48,491 nucleotides of DNA from Pseudolabrys sp. (GCA_022841665.1 JALHRB010000026.1:1-48491), one strand, 5' to 3'. Shown: positions 1 through 9,427, counted from the first letter of the stretch. The notes: generated by a model not told the origin, from the letters alone. Translations and numbers: made by a program.

Positions 1-2934
1 CTCGGCGGGGGCTTCGGCGGCAGCCGCTGCGCCTTCGGCGGCCGGCGTTGCGGCTTCGCCTGTGGCAGGCGCGGCTTGCTGCGGCCGTTGCGGGCGGCGG
101 TGGTGATGACGCGGCGGGCGCTTCTCGGCGCGGCCGGCCGGACGCCAGACTTCGATGAAAGCCTCTTCCGCCGGCTTTGCTTCCTCGGCGGGCTTGGCTT
201 CCTCGGCGGGCTTGGCTTCGACGGGCGCGGCTTCGGCGGCGGCTTCCGGCGCAGCCGCTTCAACCGTTTCAGACGCCTCAGACGGCGCGGTTTCGACCGG
301 CGCTTCGATCTGCGGGATGAGTTCGGCGTCGGGCAACAGCGCGGCCGAGGAGACGGCGGCGGTCTCGACGGTCTCGGCAACCGGCGTTTCGGCCGCAGCC
401 GCATCGACGGGCGCTTCCGCGGCGGGAGCCTCGGCGGCCGGCGCAGGCGCCGCCGCTTCGGGCGGTTTCGGCTTGCGGTCCATGCGGTAGCCGAGCGAGC
501 GCAGAATGGTGGCGAAGTCCTCGCCGGACGCGCCGGTGAGTGAGGTCATCGCACCGGTGATGGTGAAGCTGCGGCCATCGACCGCACCGTCGGGCTTCGG
601 CAGGCTCGAGCCTTCGCGCCACGACAGCGCGGGACGGATGAGATCCGCCAGCCGCTCCAGGATATCGACGCGCACCGCGCGCTCGCCGGTGACGCGATAG
701 CCGGCCGTGCGGTAGAGCGCCTTCGGCGTCTCCTTGTCGACCGGGATCGAGGTGCGGCCGGAGGCGGCCAGATGCAGCAATTCGGTGACGCCCTTGGCGT
801 CCGGCGCTTCGTGCTTGAGCGCCCAGAGCTGCGTCGCCAGCGCGCGCGGCGCCGGCTTCAACAGCGCGGGCAGATAGATGTGATAGGCGCCGAAACGCAC
901 CCCGTATTTGCGCAAGGTCGCGCGCGAGGGCTGGTCGAGGCCTTTGACTTCCTCCGACACCTTCTGCCGCTCCAGCACGCCGAGCGCCTCGACCAGCTGG
1001 AAGGCGACGCCGCGCGCCATGCCGGTGACGTCCTCGGCCGCCGACAGCGAGAACAAAGGCGCCAGCAGTTTCTCGATCGTGGTCTTGAGCCACAGATCGA
1101 GCCGCGTCTGCACCAGCTCGCGCGACGGACCGGTGAGATGCTCATCGGCGACGATGCGCACGCGCGGGCGCAGCGTGTCGTCGCCCGGGGCAAGCTTGCC
1201 GACGACCGCGCCGAGCCAGCGGATGACGCCGTCATTGGCCAGCACAATCTGGTCGGTGGCGGCCTGCGACAGCCGCGTGGCGCGCGCCTCGATCTCGACC
1301 GACAGCACCTTCTGCGCGGCGGCGTTAAGCGCGCGCGCGTCGGTGCCGGCGGCGGAGGTCTCGGGCGCGAACATGAAACCGTCGAGGCGGCCGATCACGT
1401 GGCCCTCGACGGTGACATCACCGGTCTTTCCGATTTCAGTTTCCAACATCGTGTTCTCTCGCAGCCGCCGCATTAAAACGCTGGTGCGGCGGTCCACGAA
1501 GCGTTCAGCCAAACGCTCGTGCAACGCATCGGACAATTTGTCCTCGACCGCGCGGGTGACCCCCTGCCAGTGCTCCGGATCGGCAAGCCAATCCGGACGA
1601 TTGGCAACGTAAGTCCACGTCCTGACATGCGCGATCCGGTTTGAGAGGGTGTCGATGTCGCCGTCGGTCCGGTCGGCCAGCGCAACCTGGCGGTCGAACC
1701 AATCGGTCGGGATGTTACCCTCTCGCATCAGGAATCCATAGAGGGTCACCGCCAATTCGGCATGGGTGGCGGGCGCGATCTTGCGATAGTCGGGAACTTG
1801 GCAAGCGTCCCACAGCCGCGCGACCGCCGCGGGGTTGCGCGCATGCGCTTTCACATCTTCGTCACGTGCGGCGTGGTCGAGCACGAGGATGTCCTCGCCC
1901 ACCGGCGCGCGCGTGAGCCCCTGCTCGGTCGGCGTGGCGGCAAGCGAGGCTTGCAACGCGCCGATGGAGGAGAAATCGAGCGTGGAATTGCGCCATTGCA
2001 GCAGGCGCACCGGCTCGAAATTGTGGCTCTCCAGCGCCTGCACCAATTCCGGCTCGAACGGATCGCAGCGGCCGGTGGTGCCGAAGGTGCCGTCGCGCGT
2101 GGCACGGCCGGCGCGGCCGGCAATCTGCGCCATTTCGGCGGGGTTGAGCTTGCGGAACTGATAGCCGTCGAACTTGCGGTCGGAGGCGAAGGCCACGTGA
2201 TCGACATCGAGGTTGAGCCCCATGCCGATGGCGTCGGTGGCGACCAGGTAATCCACGTCGCCCGACTGATAAAGCGCGACCTGGGCGTTGCGCGTGCGCG
2301 GCGAAAGCGCGCCAAGCACCACCGCCGCGCCTCCCCGCTGCCGGCGGATCAACTCGGCGATGGCGTAGACCTCGTCCGCCGAGAAGGCGACGACGGCGGA
2401 GCGGCGCGGCAGCCGCGTGATCTTCTTCTCGCCGGCGTAAGTGAGCATCGACAGCCGCGGCCGGCTGACGATATGCGCGCCGGGCAACAGCCTCTCGACC
2501 ATCGGCCGCATGGTGGCGGCACCGAGCACGAGCGTTTCCTCGCGCGCGCGCATGTTGAGCAGGCGGTCGGTGAAGACGTGGCCGCGCTCGAAATCGGCGC
2601 CGAGCTGGATCTCATCGATGGCCAGGAAGGCGACGTCGAGATCGCGCGGCATGGCCTCGACGGTGGAGACCCAGTAGCGCGCGTTGGGCGGCTTGATCTT
2701 CTCCTCGCCGGTGATGAGCGCGACGTTGTTCACGCCGGCGCGGTCGGCCACCTTGTTGTAGACCTCGCGCGCCAACAGGCGCAGCGGCAGGCCGATCATG
2801 CCGGACGAATGCGCCAGCATGCGCTCGATGGCGAGGTGGGTCTTGCCGGTATTGGTGGGACCGAGAACCGCGGTGACGCCGGCGCCGCGGACACGCGCTG
2901 TCCGGGCAGGCTGCGGAGAGAAACTGATGGCCAT
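1..2934 (-). CDS. Suv3-like ATP-dependent helicase, 3' end cut by window edge
   Basis: Superfamily 2 helicase of the Suv3/DExH type, expected to unwind RNA (or DNA) with ATP in the cytoplasm. I read 978 codons and the stop lies outside the window. Walker A GPTNTGKT is at residues 25-32, the Walker B box DEIQ at 107-110 and motif VI QIAGRAGR at 270-277, so both RecA-like lobes lie in the first 350 residues. The middle (about 350-810) carries the family's long all-helical C region. From about residue 820 the chain is an Ala/Glu/Pro-rich tail with a tandem AEEAKP repeat, followed by a basic His/Arg/Gln stretch near 933-955. The ATG at 2934 follows GGAAG five bases upstream. In related genomes this gene is followed by an S4-domain gene, fdxA and carD; I cannot see these. 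The nucleic-acid substrate is unknown. Confidence 0.9.
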   Translation of the reverse strand, partial: MAISFSPQPARTARVRGAGVTAVLGPTNTGKTHLAIERMLAHSSGMIGLPLRLLAREVYNKVADRAGVNNVALITGEEKIKPPNARYWVSTVEAMPRDLDVAFLAIDEIQLGADFERGHVFTDRLLNMRAREETLVLGAATMRPMVERLLPGAHIVSRPRLSMLTYAGEKKITRLPRRSAVVAFSADEVYAIAELIRRQRGGAAVVLGALSPRTRNAQVALYQSGDVDYLVATDAIGMGLNLDVDHVAFASDRKFDGYQFRKLNPAEMAQIAGRAGRATRDGTFGTTGRCDPFEPELVQALESHNFEPVRLLQWRNSTLDFSSIGALQASLAATPTEQGLTRAPVGEDILVLDHAARDEDVKAHARNPAAVARLWDACQVPDYRKIAPATHAELAVTLYGFLMREGNIPTDWFDRQVALADRTDGDIDTLSNRIAHVRTWTYVANRPDWLADPEHWQGVTRAVEDKLSDALHERLAERFVDRRTSVLMRRLRENTMLETEIGKTGDVTVEGHVIGRLDGFMFAPETSAAGTDARALNAAAQKVLSVEIEARATRLSQAATDQIVLANDGVIRWLGAVVGKLAPGDDTLRPRVRIVADEHLTGPSRELVQTRLDLWLKTTIEKLLAPLFSLSAAEDVTGMARGVAFQLVEALGVLERQKVSEEVKGLDQPSRATLRKYGVRFGAYHIYLPALLKPAPRALATQLWALKHEAPDAKGVTELLHLAASGRTSIPVDKETPKALYRTAGYRVTGERAVRVDILERLADLIRPALSWREGSSLPKPDGAVDGRSFTITGAMTSLTGASGEDFATILRSLGYRMDRKPKPPEAAAPAPAAEAPAAEAPVDAAAAETPVAETVETAAVSSAALLPDAELIPQIEAPVETAPSEASETVEAAAPEAAAEAAPVEAKPAEEAKPAEEAKPAEEAFIEVWRPAGRAEKRPPRHHHRRPQRPQQAAPATGEAATPAAEGAAAAAEAPAE

Positions 2935-3021
2935 TACGCTTCCAGACTGACGGCAGGCTCGCGAGACGTCGCCCCGCCGCGGGCTTCCTGTATCACAATG
3001 CGACGGCGAAAACGCCCGCGG

Positions 3022-3132
3022 TTAACTTTCGGAACGAGGCCCGAACGAACGGCGTCCGAATCGCTGGAGCGGCGCCTGTCGGATTTCGTTCACTACGATA
3101 TGTAGGACCGGGCGCGGGAAGTGCCACCAGAT
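3022..3132. repeat. 111-bp intergenic direct repeat, copy A
   Basis: This copy aligns without any gap to 3321-3431, with about 80 of 111 positions identical by my hand count. It contains a dyad GAACGAA (3043-3049) / TTCGTTC (3085-3091), which is kept in copy B. On the minus strand both copies can be read as a 24-codon frame starting GTG AAC GAA (here 3093 to 3022). However, differences between copies fall 8, 5 and 3 at codon positions 1, 2 and 3, the opposite of what protein-level selection in that frame gives. Confidence 0.75.
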
Positions 3133-3244
3133 TTGCGACAGGCGCGCGCGGCATTCGCCTCAAATCAGCGCACGTTTGTTAACAGCGGGCATTTTTCCGT
3201 CACCATGAGATGACCGCCGCAAACGGCGGGCGAAGGGTGGCGGC

Positions 3245-3278
3245 CGTCATCGCTTCGCTCGCGCCTCAGGATGACGGA
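3245..3278. repeat. Short palindromic repeat (CCGTCATC family)
   Basis: CCGTCATC at the left and GATGACGG at the right enclose a GC-rich loop. The right arm CTCAGGATGACGG matches the arms of the larger element at 10543-10652, so this looks like a shortened member of the same family. Confidence 0.6.
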
Positions 3279-3320
3279 TCGAGGCTGTGTCCCACAACGT
3301 AACGCCGCAACGGCCGAGAT

Positions 3321-3431
3321 TTAAGCTTCGGAACGAGTCTGGAACGAACCGCGCCCGAATCGCTGACTCGGTGGCTGTAAGGGTTCGTTCACGGCAAGAT
3401 ATGGAAACGGCCCCCAGAGCTGCCACTAGAT
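3321..3431. repeat. 111-bp intergenic direct repeat, copy B
   Basis: This is the partner of the copy at 3022-3132, in the same orientation, 299 bp away. Its dyad is longer, GAACGAACC (3342-3350) with GGTTCGTTC (3382-3390), nine perfect pairs around a 31-nt loop. It could be a dispersed repeat, a duplicated promoter or leader, or a structured RNA. The sequence alone does not decide. Confidence 0.75.
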
Positions 3432-3527
3432 CGGGTAGCAAAGGGCCGATTCCGGCCCTCTCAGGCGGCCGCAAAGGTTAACGCCGGACGGATTCCGCAT
3501 CGGCGGGAGAGTCAAGGCTTGAATCGG

Positions 3528-4385
3528 CTATTGCGTCTTCGCGCCGGTGGCCGGAGCCTTGGCCGCAACGGGCACTGCGACGAATTGCGTCGCTTCCAGC
3601 ACCGCGGTGCCGACCGGGGTCGGACCCTGCACGCGGAACGGCACCAGCACGCGGGTGCCGGCGATCGGCGCCAGCCACACCTCGATGTCGCGCAGGTTGG
3701 TGAGGTACTTGATCGCGCTGCGCGAGGGGATGAAGCCGGCCACCGGCGTGAAATAGACGGCGCAGACCACGACCGGGCCCGTATAGCCCTTGTCGGCCTT
3801 CACCTTCTCCATGCGCTTGTAGGAGAGCTGCAGATCGTAGCGCAGGCGGCCGTCGAACACCGACAACGACCGCTGGCAGGCGTCCGGCGTGAGCGGGTCA
3901 CCCGTTCCGTTGACGCGCATCAGCGTGGCGGTCATCGGATCGAGGACGTTGTGCTTGTGCGCCTCGGTGAGCGGCACGCGCTCGTCTTCGTTGTCCTGCG
4001 GCGGATCGAGCTTGAATTCCTTGATACTGCCGCTGTTGAGGACGACGCGCACCGTGTCGTTCCTCTTGCGGGTAGAAATCGTCGCCGCGTAGATCGCCGA
4101 CACCGACTTGCCGGCGTTGAGCGTGCCGCGCGTGGTGCCGGAGCCCTCGCCGCCGGTGAAGGCGCGTAGCAGGCCGCTGGTGCCGCCGCGAGCCGTCGCG
4201 CTGTACTGGGTGTCGCCGATCTCGATCACCCAGCTGCCATGGCCGATCGGCAGGCCGGCGAGGGTGGCACTGTATTGCGCCTCGAGCTTGCCCTGCGCCA
4301 AAGCGGGCGCGCCGGCGGCCGCCAGGGCCGCCAGGGCCGCCATCGCCAGCAGCGCGCGATACGAAGCTTGCCGCAAGGCCAGCAC
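3528..4385 (-). CDS. DUF3108 domain exported protein
   Basis: Protein of the DUF3108 family, a periplasmic beta-rich family of unknown function. I chose the GTG at 4385 (285 codons): AAGGA lies nine bases upstream and the product then starts with a clean signal peptide, a hydrophobic Ala/Leu stretch at residues 11-27 with cleavage after ALA at position 30. An upstream in-frame ATG at 4496 would add 37 residues without signal character. The mature chain begins with a repeat-like beta pattern (YSATLAGLPIG, YSATARGG) and ends in an Ala/Lys-rich tail. It stands alone: the nearest downstream minus-strand gene, the helicase, is about 590 bp away. No enzymatic motif is visible, and a role in envelope lipid or polysaccharide binding would be speculation. 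Confidence 0.85.
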   Translation of the reverse strand: MLALRQASYRALLAMAALAALAAAGAPALAQGKLEAQYSATLAGLPIGHGSWVIEIGDTQYSATARGGTSGLLRAFTGGEGSGTTRGTLNAGKSVSAIYAATISTRKRNDTVRVVLNSGSIKEFKLDPPQDNEDERVPLTEAHKHNVLDPMTATLMRVNGTGDPLTPDACQRSLSVFDGRLRYDLQLSYKRMEKVKADKGYTGPVVVCAVYFTPVAGFIPSRSAIKYLTNLRDIEVWLAPIAGTRVLVPFRVQGPTPVGTAVLEATQFVAVPVAAKAPATGAKTQ

Positions 4386-4630
4386 GAGATCCGATCCTTC
4401 GCCCGAGGGGGCAGTTCCGCAGCAGGGTTCCGCTATATGACGGCCAGCGCAATCCGCCGCGCAAGGGCCAGCCCGCCCGGTACGCCGCGGCTGCACAGAT
4501 TTGAAGGTGCTGGCGCGGTGTCCACGTGTGGTCGGCTGCGAATGGGTCGAATCTGTGTTCGGGATCGCACCGCCGGGACCGGCGTTAACCCCATGAGCCT
4601 CAGAAACCCCTTCCGTCGAGGAGCATGCAA

Positions 4631-4807
4631 ATGGAATATGGATTAAACGGCCCGCTGTCGTTTTTCATGGTGGTGATCCTGGTCGTGGCGCTCGGCGCCG
4701 GTATCGCCTATGGCAGCCTGCGCTGGCGGCAGTGGCGCAAGCACCCGGTCGCGGCCAAGGAACGGGACCAGGCCACGCGCGAGGCCTATGGCCGCCGGGA
4801 GGGCTGA
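4631..4807 (+). CDS. Small single-pass membrane protein, 58 aa
   Basis: One hydrophobic segment (about residues 8-28, FFMVVILVVALGAGIAYGSL) is followed by a strongly basic and charged tail (RWRQWRKHP...), so an inner-membrane protein with an N-out, C-in tendency is expected. Two ATGs occur, at 4625 and 4631. GAGGAG at 4618-4623 leaves one base before the first but seven before the second, so 4631 is the better start. Family unknown to me; similar tiny proteins beside rpmB are common in related genomes. It is followed by an independent rpmB promoter, so it is not necessarily cotranscribed with rpmB. Confidence 0.6.
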   Translation: MEYGLNGPLSFFMVVILVVALGAGIAYGSLRWRQWRKHPVAAKERDQATREAYGRREG

Positions 4808-4827
4808 AAACAGGCCCAAATCCGCGG

Positions 4828-4856
4828 CTTGACGCCCTTGAGCCCGCTCTTTATAC
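4828..4856 (+). promoter_or_regulatory. Housekeeping-sigma promoter of rpmB
   Basis: CTTGAC (4828-4833) is the usual alphaproteobacterial -35. TTATAC follows at 4851-4856, 16 bases after TTGACG. A start site near 4863 would give a leader of roughly 65-70 nt before the rpmB ATG. No mapped start site supports it. Confidence 0.55.
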
Positions 4857-4930
4857 GTCCGGCCCGTCTTTCCATGATGATTGACCGGACCGGCCCGCCT
4901 GTGGCGCCGGCACTTTTCGAGGGATGAGCT

Positions 4931-5224
4931 ATGTCTTGGCGTTGCGATCTGACCGGGAAAGGCCCGCTGGTCGGCCACAAAGTGAGCCACTCCAACATCA
5001 AGACCAAGCGCCGGTTCCTGCCGAACCTGCGCAACGTCACGCTGATCTCGGACGCGCTTCAGCGCAAATTCCGCGTGCGCATCTCGGCCAATGCGCTGAA
5101 GTCGGTCGACCACCGCGGCGGCCTCGACGCCTTCCTGCTCAAGGCCAAGGACACCGAACTGGCGCCGAAGATGCTCGAAGCCAAGCGCGCGATCGCCAAG
5201 AAGCGCGAAGCGGCCGCGGGCTGA
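4931..5224 (+). CDS. rpmB: 50S ribosomal protein L28
   Basis: Large-subunit ribosomal protein bL28, 97 residues, the usual alphaproteobacterial length with a C-terminal extension compared with the 78-residue E. coli protein. The family core is plain: [21 protein letters not shown] at residues 5-25, then KRRFLPNL and the segment [14 protein letters not shown]. The start follows GAGGGATGAG. It has its own promoter at 4828 and a factor-independent terminator just after the stop, so it is a monocistronic unit. The second codons read MSWRC where MSRRC is common. The C-terminal end is lysine- and alanine-rich. Confidence 0.97.
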   Translation: MSWRCDLTGKGPLVGHKVSHSNIKTKRRFLPNLRNVTLISDALQRKFRVRISANALKSVDHRGGLDAFLLKAKDTELAPKMLEAKRAIAKKREAAAG

Positions 5225-5247
5225 GCGGACGCGAGCCGGATTTGAAG

Positions 5248-5269
5248 CGCCGCCGCAAGGCGGCGTTTT
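5248..5269 (+). terminator. Factor-independent terminator after rpmB
   Basis: A perfect 7-bp stem, CGCCGCC (5248-5254) and GGCGGCG (5259-5265), closes a GCAA tetraloop and is followed directly by TTTT. It sits 24 bp after the rpmB stop and just before the convergent esterase gene ends at 5279. Confidence 0.85.
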
Positions 5270-5278
5270 GCATTTGGG

Positions 5279-6304
5279 CTAAGGCAGCGTGAACTGCAGC
5301 AGCAGGCTGCGCTGGATGGGCGAGAAGTTGTCGTCCGACACCAGCGTGATCACGGTGTCGCCGCGCGCGTCGCGATGCACGCCGATGCCTTCCATGTTGT
5401 CGATCTGGTAGCCGAGATCGGCCTGCACCAGCGCCGGGCCGTCCACCACCGCGCCCGGCTTGATGGCGGCGAGCGGGATGCGGCGGATGCGCATGGCGAC
5501 GCCGCGCGCCGGCGAGAAGCTGCGCTCAAGCAGCAAGAGATCACCCGGCGGCAGCACCGTGCAATCGCTGACCTCGAAATCGTCGCCGCGCTTGACGCTG
5601 AAGCGCTCGGCATCGGCGCCCTTGAGCACGAAGGCGCGCAGATTGCCGGCATCGTCGAGGCTGCGCTCGGCCACCGCGACCAGCCGGCCGGCGAGCGGGG
5701 AGCCTTTCGGCGCGCCAGTCAGGCATTCGATGCTTTTGTTGCGGACGAAGCTCTTGAAGTCGTCCGGCACCGGAATGGCTTCGCCGCGCGCGGCGAGGCC
5801 CTGGCGGGCGATGTCGAAGCGCACGATCTGCTCGACGCGCTCGATGCCGACATAGAACAAGCCGTCGAGCTCGGTGAGCGACTCGGTGTCGTACCAGCCG
5901 CGCGCGGCGAGCGGCTTGCCGTCGGCGCCGAGGATGGGCGCCATCTCGGCGTCGGCGATGCCGGCCGGCTTGCCGTCGCGGTAGACGATGCGGCCGCGCA
6001 GCCAGGAGCCGCGGTCGGTCACCGCCAGGAAGCGCGCGCCGTCGGCCTCCATGTGGATGGCCGAGATGCCGCCGAAGGCGTCGTTTCTGGAGGTGAGCGC
6101 GAGCCCGCCGCGGAACTGCAGCGCGCCGAAGCGAAGCTGCGCCGGGTCGCGGGTGTCGAAGGCCTCGATCGGCGCCGCCTGCACCTCGATGCGCGTGGGT
6201 GCCGGCGCGGTGCGCTGCGTCTGCGCCCAGGCGATGGCGCCGGCGGCGACAACGAGCACTGCGAGCGAGCCGGCGGCGAGCCGGCGGCGGCGCGGAAACT
6301 TCAA
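5279..6304 (-). CDS. Esterase-like protein of the phytase-like family
   Basis: Member of the phytase-like beta-propeller family (PF13449 type), 341 residues. An N-terminal hydrophobic segment at about 9-28 ([20 protein letters not shown]) serves as signal or anchor and places the enzyme outside the inner membrane. Propeller features include [27 protein letters not shown] and the late [11 protein letters not shown] motif. The start is TTG at 6304, whose last two bases are the first two of the cobT stop TGA, with GGAGA eight bases upstream inside cobT. It is therefore translationally coupled to cobT. Its substrate is not known, and the constant link to cobaltochelatase genes in this order may be only genomic. 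It converges on rpmB. Confidence 0.88.
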   Translation of the reverse strand: MKFPRRRRLAAGSLAVLVVAAGAIAWAQTQRTAPAPTRIEVQAAPIEAFDTRDPAQLRFGALQFRGGLALTSRNDAFGGISAIHMEADGARFLAVTDRGSWLRGRIVYRDGKPAGIADAEMAPILGADGKPLAARGWYDTESLTELDGLFYVGIERVEQIVRFDIARQGLAARGEAIPVPDDFKSFVRNKSIECLTGAPKGSPLAGRLVAVAERSLDDAGNLRAFVLKGADAERFSVKRGDDFEVSDCTVLPPGDLLLLERSFSPARGVAMRIRRIPLAAIKPGAVVDGPALVQADLGYQIDNMEGIGVHRDARGDTVITLVSDDNFSPIQRSLLLQFTLP

Positions 6305-8193
6305 GCGACGCGTCTCCGCAGCCGCGGGCTGGTCCGCTCGGCGATGGCGTGCTCTTCGAACAGCTCGGCGAGCTTCTCGGTCATGGCGCCGCCGAGCTCC
6401 TCGGCGTCGACGATGGTGACGGCGCGGCGGTAGTAGCGCGTGACGTCATGGCCGATGCCGATGGCGATCAACTCGACCGGCGAGCGGGTCTCGATCTCCT
6501 CGATCACCCAGCGCAGATGACGCTCGAGATAATTGCCGGGGTTGACCGACAGCGTGGAGTCGTCGACCGGCGCGCCGTCCGAGATCATCATCAGGATCTT
6601 GCGCTGCTCGGAGCGAGCCAACAGCCTTTTATGTGCCCAGTCGAGCGCCTCGCCGTCGATGTTCTCCTTCAAGAGACCTTCACGCATCATCAGGCCGAGG
6701 TTCTTGCGCGCGCGCCGCCAGGGCGCGTCGGCGGCCTTATAGATGATGTGGCGCAGGTCGTTGAGGCGGCCGGGATTGGCCGGCTTGCCGGCGGTGAGCC
6801 AATGCTCGCGCGACTGGCCGCCCTTCCAGGCGCGGGTGGTGAAGCCGAGGATCTCGACCTTGACCCCGCAGCGCTCCAGCGTGCGCGCCAGAATGTCGGC
6901 GCAGGTGGCGGCGACCGTGATCGGACGCCCGCGCATCGAGCCGGAATTGTCGAGCAGCAGCGTGACGACGGTGTCGCGGAACTGGGTGTCCTTCTCCCAC
7001 TTGAACGACAGCGGATGCATCGGATCGGTGACCACGCGCGACAGGCGTGCCGGATCGAGCAGGCCCTCTTCCAGGTCGAACTCCCAGGAGCGGTTCTGTT
7101 GCGCCATCAGGCGGCGCTGCAGGCGGTTGGCCAGGCGCGCAACCACGCCCTGCAGGTGTGAAAGCTGCTTGTCGAGATAGCCGCGCAGGCGATCGAGCTC
7201 TTCCGGCTCGCACAGGTCTTCGGCCGCGATGGTCTCGTCGAAGCGGAGCGTGAAGGCGCGGTAGTCGGGCCCGCGCGGCTCATTGGCGCCGAACTGGCGC
7301 GGCCGCTGCGGCTCGCCCGGCGTCTCGGCGTCGCCCATGTCGGCGTCGTCGGCCATGTCGGCAGTCGGCGCATCGACGGCTTCGGCGGCGCTGTCGGGCA
7401 TGTCCTCGGACGACACCTGCGTGTCCTCCGTGCTCATGCGCTGCATCTCGTCGCTGTCGGCGGCCTCGCCGTCCTCGCCCTGCTGCTGCTTGCGCTGATC
7501 TTCCTCGCCCTCCTCCTCCTCTTCGGATTCGGAGGAACGGTCCTCGCCCATTTCGAGCGAGTCGAGCAGGTCGTGCACGACGTCGCTGAACTGGCGCTGG
7601 TCGTCGACCAGCTCTTCCAGCCGGTCGAGGTCGGCGCCGGCGCGTTCTTCGATCAGCGGCCGCCAGAGGTCGACCAGCTTCTTGGCCGCCGCCGGCGGCG
7701 TCATGCCGGTGAGGCGCTCGCGCACCATCAGCGCCAGCGCGTCCTCGATCGGCGCGTCGGCACGCTCGGTGATCTGGTCGGCCTTGTTGCGCGTAAACTT
7801 GTCGTCGAGCATGGCGGTGAGGTTCTGCGCCACGCCGTCCATGCGCCGCGCGCCGACCGCCTCGACGCGCGCCTGCTCGACCGCCTCGAACACCGCGCGC
7901 GCCTGCTGGCCCGCGGGCTGCAGCCGGCGGTGCAGGCCTGCGTCATGACAGGCCAGCCGCAACGCGATCGAGTCCGCGTTGCCGCGTACGATCGCGGCCT
8001 CCGCCTTCGACAGCTTACGCGGCGGCTCGGGCAGCCGCGCCTTGCCGCCCATCAGGCCGGGGCGCTCGGCGGCAAACGACACCTCCAGCTCGGGCTTGCG
8101 GGCGAGCGCGCGCAGGCAGCCGGCGACCGCGCGCTTGAACGGCTCGGTCGGCGCTTCCTTCGAGGTCGGCTTGGACTTGATGTTGGAGGCCAT
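6301..8193 (-). CDS. cobT: Cobaltochelatase subunit CobT
   Basis: Subunit of the aerobic CobNST chelatase, which inserts Co2+ into hydrogenobyrinic acid a,c-diamide with ATP during B12 synthesis in the cytoplasm. The 630 residues match the family. The N-terminal helical half is followed by an acidic linker (Glu/Asp-rich, about 220-290) and a von Willebrand A domain with the metal-site motif DNSGS starting at D415. I chose ATG 8193 (MASNIKSK). Longer readings to 8250 run into the palindromic repeat at 8204-8308 and are probably artefacts. cobS lies upstream on the same strand beyond that repeat, and the esterase gene overlaps the stop. The large subunit gene cobN is not in the window. Confidence 0.95.
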   Translation of the reverse strand: MASNIKSKPTSKEAPTEPFKRAVAGCLRALARKPELEVSFAAERPGLMGGKARLPEPPRKLSKAEAAIVRGNADSIALRLACHDAGLHRRLQPAGQQARAVFEAVEQARVEAVGARRMDGVAQNLTAMLDDKFTRNKADQITERADAPIEDALALMVRERLTGMTPPAAAKKLVDLWRPLIEERAGADLDRLEELVDDQRQFSDVVHDLLDSLEMGEDRSSESEEEEEGEEDQRKQQQGEDGEAADSDEMQRMSTEDTQVSSEDMPDSAAEAVDAPTADMADDADMGDAETPGEPQRPRQFGANEPRGPDYRAFTLRFDETIAAEDLCEPEELDRLRGYLDKQLSHLQGVVARLANRLQRRLMAQQNRSWEFDLEEGLLDPARLSRVVTDPMHPLSFKWEKDTQFRDTVVTLLLDNSGSMRGRPITVAATCADILARTLERCGVKVEILGFTTRAWKGGQSREHWLTAGKPANPGRLNDLRHIIYKAADAPWRRARKNLGLMMREGLLKENIDGEALDWAHKRLLARSEQRKILMMISDGAPVDDSTLSVNPGNYLERHLRWVIEEIETRSPVELIAIGIGHDVTRYYRRAVTIVDAEELGGAMTEKLAELFEEHAIAERTSPRLRRRVA

Positions 8194-8203
8194 TTTTCTG
8201 TCC

Positions 8204-8308
8204 GTCATTCCGGGGCGCACCGAAGGTGCGAACCCGGAATCCAGAAACAAACTCTGTGCATCCGTCTGGATTCCGGGTTCGCGAGCTGCGCTCGCGCCCC
8301 GGAATGAC
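8204..8308. repeat. Palindromic repeat between cobS and cobT
   Basis: Outer arms GTCATTCCGGGGCGC (8204-8218) and GCGCCCCGGAATGAC (8294-8308) are perfect inverted repeats. A second nested pair (AACCCGGAATCCAGA near 8230 and TCTGGATTCCGGGTT near 8269) makes a long double hairpin. It is transcribed if cobS and cobT form one operon and could stabilise or attenuate the message. Confidence 0.85.
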
Positions 8309-8311
8309 AGA

Positions 8312-9301
8312 TTACGACAACGCCACGTTCACCGAGCTCTCCGGCAACTCGACTCCGAAGCAGCGCTGATAGAACTCGGCCACGATCGGCCGCTCGAGCT
8401 CGTCGCACTTGTTCAGGAAGGTGAGCCGGAAGGCGAAGCCGACGTCGTTGAAGATCTCGGCATTCTCCGCCCAGGTGATCACCGTGCGCGGGCTCATCAC
8501 AGTCGAGATGTCGCCGTTCATGAAGGCGTTGCGCGTCAGGTCGGCGACGCGCACCATCTTGCCGACAACCTCGCGGCCCTTTTCGTTCTGGTAGTGCTTG
8601 GCCTTCGACAGCACGATCTCGACTTCGTTGTCATGCGGCAGGTAGTTCAGCGTGGTGACGATCGACCAGCGGTCCATCTGCGCCTGGTTGATCTGCTGGG
8701 TGCCGTGATAGAGGCCCGACGTGTCGCCAAGGCCCACCGTGTTCGCCGTGGCGAACAGGCGGAAGGCCGGATGCGGCTTGATCACGCGGCTCTGGTCGAG
8801 CAGCGTGAGGCGGCCCGAGGATTCCAGCACGCGCTGGATGACGAACATCACGTCCGGACGGCCGGCGTCGTATTCGTCGAAGCAGAGCGCGACGTTGTGC
8901 TGATAGGCCCACGGCAGAATGCCGTCGCGGAACTCGGTGACCTGCTGGCCGTCCTTGATGACGATGGCGTCCTTGCCGATCAGGTCGATGCGGCTGATAT
9001 GGCTGTCGAGGTTGACGCGCACCATCGGCCAGTTGAGCCGCGCGGCGACCTGCTCGATATGCGTCGACTTGCCGGTGCCGTGATAGCCGGTGACCATCAC
9101 GCGGCGGTTCTTGGCGAAACCGGCGAGGACCGCGAGCGTGGTCGGGCGGTCGAAACGGTAATCCGGGTCGATGTCGGGCACGTGCTCGTCGGCCTTGGAA
9201 TAGGCCGGCACTTCCATATCGCTATCGATCCCGAAAACCTGCCGGATCGACACCTTCATGTCGGGCAGGTTGGCGGGCTTTTCTTGTACTGCGGCGGTCA
9301 T
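8312..9301 (-). CDS. cobS: Cobaltochelatase subunit CobS (AAA+ ATPase)
   Basis: AAA+ ATPase of the CobNST cobaltochelatase. It forms a ring with CobT that drives cobalt insertion by CobN. The 329 residues are the normal length. Walker [10 protein letters not shown] is at 72-80, Walker B CFDEYD at 140-145 and the sensor-type ATANT at about 187-191. The N terminus (MTAAVQEKP) and the start at 9301, behind GGAGG, are typical. The product ends only three bases into the spacer that holds the palindromic repeat before cobT. An AT-rich patch with TATAAT on this strand lies about 130 bp upstream. No cobalamin riboswitch was recognised in the 227-nt upstream gap. Confidence 0.96.
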   Translation of the reverse strand: MTAAVQEKPANLPDMKVSIRQVFGIDSDMEVPAYSKADEHVPDIDPDYRFDRPTTLAVLAGFAKNRRVMVTGYHGTGKSTHIEQVAARLNWPMVRVNLDSHISRIDLIGKDAIVIKDGQQVTEFRDGILPWAYQHNVALCFDEYDAGRPDVMFVIQRVLESSGRLTLLDQSRVIKPHPAFRLFATANTVGLGDTSGLYHGTQQINQAQMDRWSIVTTLNYLPHDNEVEIVLSKAKHYQNEKGREVVGKMVRVADLTRNAFMNGDISTVMSPRTVITWAENAEIFNDVGFAFRLTFLNKCDELERPIVAEFYQRCFGVELPESSVNVALS

Positions 9302-9427
9302 TGATCCTCCGTGGCTTCGGAAGGGCCCGAAGCCGCTGATGCGGGTCCGACGAAACGGTCCGGCTGATGGCGCGGCAACTTAGCAGACGGGCGCGGCGCA
9401 AAAAACCCGCCGGGGCCGAATAACACC

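Larger units (their letters stand above)
2935..3527. other. 593-nt intergenic region with no convincing gene
   Basis: This stretch lies between the helicase start and the stop codon of the DUF3108 gene, both on the minus strand, so it must hold the helicase promoter. I see no credible gene. It contains two diverged copies of a 111-bp unit (3022-3132 and 3321-3431) and, between them, a short palindromic repeat (3245-3278). No tRNA or known RNA family was recognised. Confidence 0.7.

Noticed and set aside
3022-3093. A 23-residue GTG-started peptide in repeat copy A, with a sister peptide in copy B (3321-3392)
   Set aside because: The two peptides share frame and length, but substitutions are most frequent at codon positions 1 and 2, no ribosome-binding site is present, and the repeat extends well beyond the frame.
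3022-3132. A sigma-54 promoter in the repeats, suggested by TGGCAC
   Set aside because: Copy A has GG-N10-GC but copy B does not, and the -12 part lacks TTGC in both.
8194-8250. An N-terminal extension of CobT starting at 8250
   Set aside because: The added residues are a translation of the palindromic repeat; ATG 8193 gives the usual CobT start.
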